Source of the DNA: Phallus indusiatus
Taxonomy: Eukaryota > Basidiomycota > Agaricomycetes > Phallales > Phallaceae
DNA: 64,000 bases
Direction: 5' to 3'
Assembly: GCA_027605045.1 (NCBI GenBank)
Contig: JAQFWX010000020.1
Coordinates: 434,001-498,000, forward strand
Part shown: piece after piece, positions 60,055 to 64,000 of the stretch
How the letters are laid out: the number at the start of each line of letters is the position of its first letter
Position numbering within the stretch: position 1 is the stretch's first letter
Notes under the pieces: generated by a model
The model's input: the letters and a program-made list of their open reading frames with translations, nothing else
Database searches by the model: none
Told to the model about the DNA's origin: nothing
Program-made: the position numbers and the translations under genes

Positions 60055-62342
60055 TTAGTACCACATACCTCGTCCTCTCGCGCCTTCAGGTTTAATTTGC
60101 AAACAACTTTGATGAATCAAATTGAGCGCTTTATTCGCATCTCTTGCTTGAATAACGCATGAAATGTTGATTTCAGAAGCACCTTGACTGATCATTTCTA
60201 TATTGATTTTTCCTTCAGCCAGTGTAGAAAACATTCTTCCGGCGATTCCGACCATATTTCGCATTTGGTGTCCGACGAGAGATAGGATGGCCATATCATT
60301 TGATGACGAGACCTATATTTAATGATGATGATGAGCAATCTATACATGTACATAATGATTTCAATGTACTCACGGTACCAGCCTTTTCCAGCTCCGCTAC
60401 CAACCGAGAAAGCATTTTTTTACTCAAACCTCCATCTTCAATAGCCATACTAACATGTACCTCACTGGTACTAATAAGATCGACGACAACCCCAAATTTA
60501 TCCAGAGTGGTGAATATACCAGCCAAAAACCCATGGCTGACACTTTTTCGATTTGAGTTGATGTTCAAGACGAGGATATTCTCCTTGATCGTAACAGCAG
60601 TCGGTAACCGTTTCCTCCGCTCTAGCTCTTCAAGTTCTATAGCTGCGGCTTGTAGAGTCGGAAGAGAAGCACCCGATTGCATCATAGCCTCCAGATCTAT
60701 ATTTTGCACTTCTCCTTCAGTTTCTGGTTGAATCACGGTTCCTCGCCCAGTAGGGTTTTCGACGTTCTTGATTCTTATAGGGATTCTTTTGCGAATGGCC
60801 TGGATAACAACAGATGAACATCGACGAACCACGTATGACAAGATACGGATAAAGAAAGAAAACAGTACCTGCTCCATCGTGAAGGGATGAACTACCTCGC
60901 TTCCATAATAGGTTAATTCCGCAGCTTCATCAGGAGAAATTGTGGGTATTAGACGTGCGGTGGGTACTTTGCGCGGATCAGCCGTGAATACACCATCTAC
61001 CTCTTTCCATATTTGCAGCTCCGAAGCTTGCAGGCCGGCCGCAAGCAGTGCTGAAAGAAGATCAGTATATCCTCGGCCAACTTGTCGTAAAAGTGATCCG
61101 GGAACGGGCCCGAAAAAGCCTAGACAAATTGATTAGATTAGTGGAATGCTGCTATGTATATATGCATGAATGGATTCTTTACCTGTTACGACGGGTATAC
61201 GATTTTCACATTGTTTGATTCTATCAGCTACAAGAACAGAAAGACGGTCGTAGAAGGATTGATCTAGTGTTTCGATATCCCAGTTTTTGGAAGATGTTGT
61301 GTGATCTGTGTCTTCGAAATTTTCGGGTATAATATTTTCAAGGGAAACAAATTCAGAATCGATACCCTATAATAAAGAAGTGCCCCAAATTTAGTCGACG
61401 ACGCCCCTGGGAAAAAGAACAATGACACGAGGTATTTACCCGGTCTCTGAGAATCGCGGCCATGAGTTTGCAAGACAGACGTTCGCCCACGCCTATAATG
61501 TTATCTTTTGATCTTGGTGAGATTTCGTCGATGACCTAGAGTAATAATAAGCCTGGTCAATTGCGAGTACCGGATAAAACGCATGCATGTAATTTAGCGT
61601 ACCAGCGCAGCGTAAAGAAAAGCCCGCAGTCCTTCACAGTCGCGTTCTATTTCGCAAATTATCTCACGAAGCAATCCAGGGTTGTTGATAGATTGCTTGG
61701 CAGCAGTGATATGCTCCGATTTCAGGAGGTCGACAGTTGCGTTGAAAGGCAATGACGGTGAATTGGGATTAAAGATTGAAAAAGACGACGAAGAGTTGTG
61801 ATGTGGTGAAGAATTGCCTCTAGGACGGCCACCATTGAATATGGGAGATATGGGAGAACTTGGAGGAGAGTTTTGACTGAATGCGTCTTGCGCTTGTGGA
61901 CGACCGAATACCTGACTGAAACTTGGGGGCGTGGCTGTCCCAGGTGTTTCCGGAGTTTGATGACCGTTTGTAATAGTATTTCGTTTTAATGCTTCACTTG
62001 CTGCGCGAAGTAACAGATTCGTCGTCCCCAGAGCCTTTGTAGAGCCTGACCGAGCTGAACATACGATGACAACACGGTGTTGGTCTAGATATGCTCTGAA
62101 CGACACTTTGTAAGAAATTCTGTGGAAACATGACGAAAGACGTACGGTATGATGGTCTCCGCAATCTTTACAGCAAACTTGCCAACACTTGTGCCTCCAA
62201 ACTTTTGTACCAGCCATCTAGTGTCTGGGAGCATGGTATTTTGGTGCAGATTCGGTGGAGTGCGTGGGGATGACATGGGACTCGAGACTGTGCTATCTGA
62301 GGGGCTTGCGAAAGAAGGTGTTGAAAGTTCTGAAAGAGACAT
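60055..62342 (-). CDS. HOM3: Aspartokinase
   Basis: It phosphorylates L-aspartate with ATP, the first step toward threonine, methionine (and homoserine) in fungi. The ATG at 62342 starts a Ser/Pro-rich leader of about 40 residues, then the amino-acid kinase motif VQKFGGTSVGKFAVKIAETI, RVVIVCSARSG, and after a low-complexity insert (about 90 residues, Ser/Pro/Asn-rich) GVGERLSCKLMAAILRDRGI, ENIIPENF, VVTGFFGPVPGSLLRQVGRG and YTDLLSALLAAGLQASELQI. WKEVDGVFTADPRKVPTARL and the PFTMEQAIRKRIPIRIKNVE region follow. Two C-terminal ACT domains (LNINSNRKSVSHGFLAGIFT; MAILSLVGHQMRNMVGIAGR) bind the feedback inhibitor threonine in the family. The protein ends GARGRGMWY at 60055. Introns are short and regular. 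Confidence 0.93.
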
Positions 62343-64000
62343 TGTTCTGGTTCTGATTATCTTTTATATCTGAATATGAGAGCTCAGTTCAGGTCGAGTC
62401 AGCCCTGTCGTTTTATACTCGCCAATGATGTAAGCGGTGTCACACTTGGTCACGTCTGTTCTCAGCTTTGCCGCATGCTATGGAAGCTTGGGCGATGACG
62501 CGGACGGTCTTTTTGACCTACATTTCTAACGCTCCTTCCACCCCAACAGAACAGTTTTCATTCAAAAAAAGTCGCACATTAATGTTCTGGTCAAGGAAAG
62601 GGCCGTTGGCAGCCGCTCATCCTTGAGGAGATCCGAAGTAGTACGGGAGGTCGTGATCCTATAGAGAGAATTTGCAAAATAGCATTCTTGAAATTGGTTT
62701 TCTTGTTTTGGTATGTATCAATACCTTGAAGTGGATAGTTTGTACGATTTACGGTTTGTCAAAACAAATGACGTCAACGTTTCTTTTCATAATTGAGCTG
62801 CTGAAGTTGGTGAATGAACAGACGTTTTAAGTTTGAGTTTTATGATGTAATTTCTCTATTAGATGTACATCATCGAGCCAAGCCATTACAGCAAAGAAAA
62901 TAATCTTAGACTAAACAGCGGAATGCTATTTCGACGAGGTGCCATTTGATGATGAGGCCTGTATAGTATACGATGAAAAAACGACTAAAAGAGCGTATGT
63001 TTATAACACAAGAATGTGGGTATTGAGATACAGTATAGAAATAACCGGATTTACTCTCGCATAGTAAACTGGACTACAGCTGCTCCTCCCCAAGCAGCCC
63101 CTCCCCTCCCCCAGCTGTCACTCCTCCAACGCATCCAGTAACGTTTGGTTTATGTATAGACGTCTTCTTACACTCTTTACAGATGAACACGCGCGTACGC
63201 CACTAACCCACGGTTTACCGTTGATAGTTGCCCTCAGGTCAGCTTGGCACAAATTCCGGTGTCCCGACAACGATATCTTTCGGTATGCTTGTGCTTGTCA
63301 CCTGAGTGAGCATAGGAGTTTACGGAATATCCGCGAGAAGATTCATCTTTACGAAAGAGTAATAGAAAACGCGTGGCATCAGGCGTAGGCCATTTCTAAC
63401 TGATAACACGTCATAGAGTCGATTGTATTCTACTTTGAAAGGAATTGAAGAATATGAATATAGAATGCGGCGTTCAACATGAGACATAAGTATAAAACGA
63501 ATCAAACCACTCACAGTTTTGCAGACTACAAGGATTTAGAAAAGCGGTTGTGGGCGACGAGCGTTGCTCTTGATTATATGCGTACAACTGCGGCTTTACG
63601 CCAACAATAAATATCTCTGATCTCTCTATCCAAAGTTTGCTGGTATTTGCCCACATTACACAGGTAAATTGGGTGGTTTTTGATGTGAAACGTTTGAACA
63701 CTGAACAGAAGTATTCGCTGAGACGTGATAACAAACCAATGCTTAGACACGAGTGTTCTCCTGGCATTTAACAAACCGAAGTTTGCTCAGTGATATAATC
63801 AGTTTGGATAGTTATCCGGGTGGACGCGTCAAACTCAAATCAATAATCTTAGTTTTGGCTCTGACGAGCATCCCCCATCCTGAAACCTTGTCGAAGCGGA
63901 TGGCGTCGAAACGAATACAATACCAAGAAAGTTTGTAGGGCCCGGAGTTTCCAATTTAAAGTCTAATTCTGCAGCGAGTACTCTTTGTCGACGACAACTT
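62343..64000. other. Right-hand spacer, no gene recognised
   Basis: A 78-codon plus frame (63152-63388) and overlapping minus frames at 63320-63774 have no recognisable domain. The first 200 bases would be the HOM3 promoter. A CT-rich block (ctgctcctccccaagcagcccctcccctccc) at about 63079-63109 may be a pyrimidine-rich promoter element of an unseen gene. Confidence 0.35.

Overview
The window is nuclear DNA from a filamentous basidiomycete, most likely a wood- or litter-decaying agaricomycete. Genes are split by many 50-80 nt GT-AG introns, neighbouring genes lie on both strands, and there are two class II manganese peroxidase genes, a lignin-decay hallmark. No rRNA, CRISPR array or convincing tRNA was seen. 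Exon borders were inferred by eye from splice signals and protein continuity.

The left part (1-24 kb) is gene-poor and heavily invaded by transposable elements. It holds a truncated F-box-like/hypothetical gene end, a small zinc-finger-like protein gene, two intact members of a single-pass membrane protein family (2419-3261 and 20073-21830) and a frameshifted third copy near 19.2 kb. Between 4.4 and 16.7 kb a divergent gene pair has been wrecked by mobile elements. The minus-strand gene (5089-9618, possibly TULIP/P-47-like) carries four independent insertions plus one nested inside another. The plus-strand gene (12829-16702, propeller-like plus a helical C-terminal half) carries a frameshift and an LTR insertion, with another LTR just before its start codon. 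I could delimit nine solo-LTR or LTR-like insertions from five families, each with a 5-bp target duplication, and one non-autonomous hAT element with an 8-bp duplication.

The middle part (22.7-37 kb) holds two MFS transporter genes: a minus-strand 12-TM type resembling zinc-induced-facilitator-like proteins, and a plus-strand DHA2-type drug:H+ antiporter. Next come two same-strand manganese peroxidase genes about 3.1 kb apart, with matching intron layout, secretion signals and TATA spacing.

The right part (38-62.3 kb) is dense, conserved housekeeping sequence: a TDG/MUG-type DNA glycosylase with an insertion full of SUMO-consensus motifs, a proline-rich protein, a RecQ helicase head-to-head with the cleavage/polyadenylation factor CFT1 (CPSF160), a GMC oxidoreductase with an 8-nt micro-exon, a CCDC6-like coiled-coil protein, the exomer ChAPs subunit (BCH1/BUD7 type) and aspartokinase (HOM3). 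The GMC oxidoreductase could in principle supply H2O2 to peroxidases, but it has no visible secretion signal, so that link is weak. The last 1.6 kb shows no recognisable gene.
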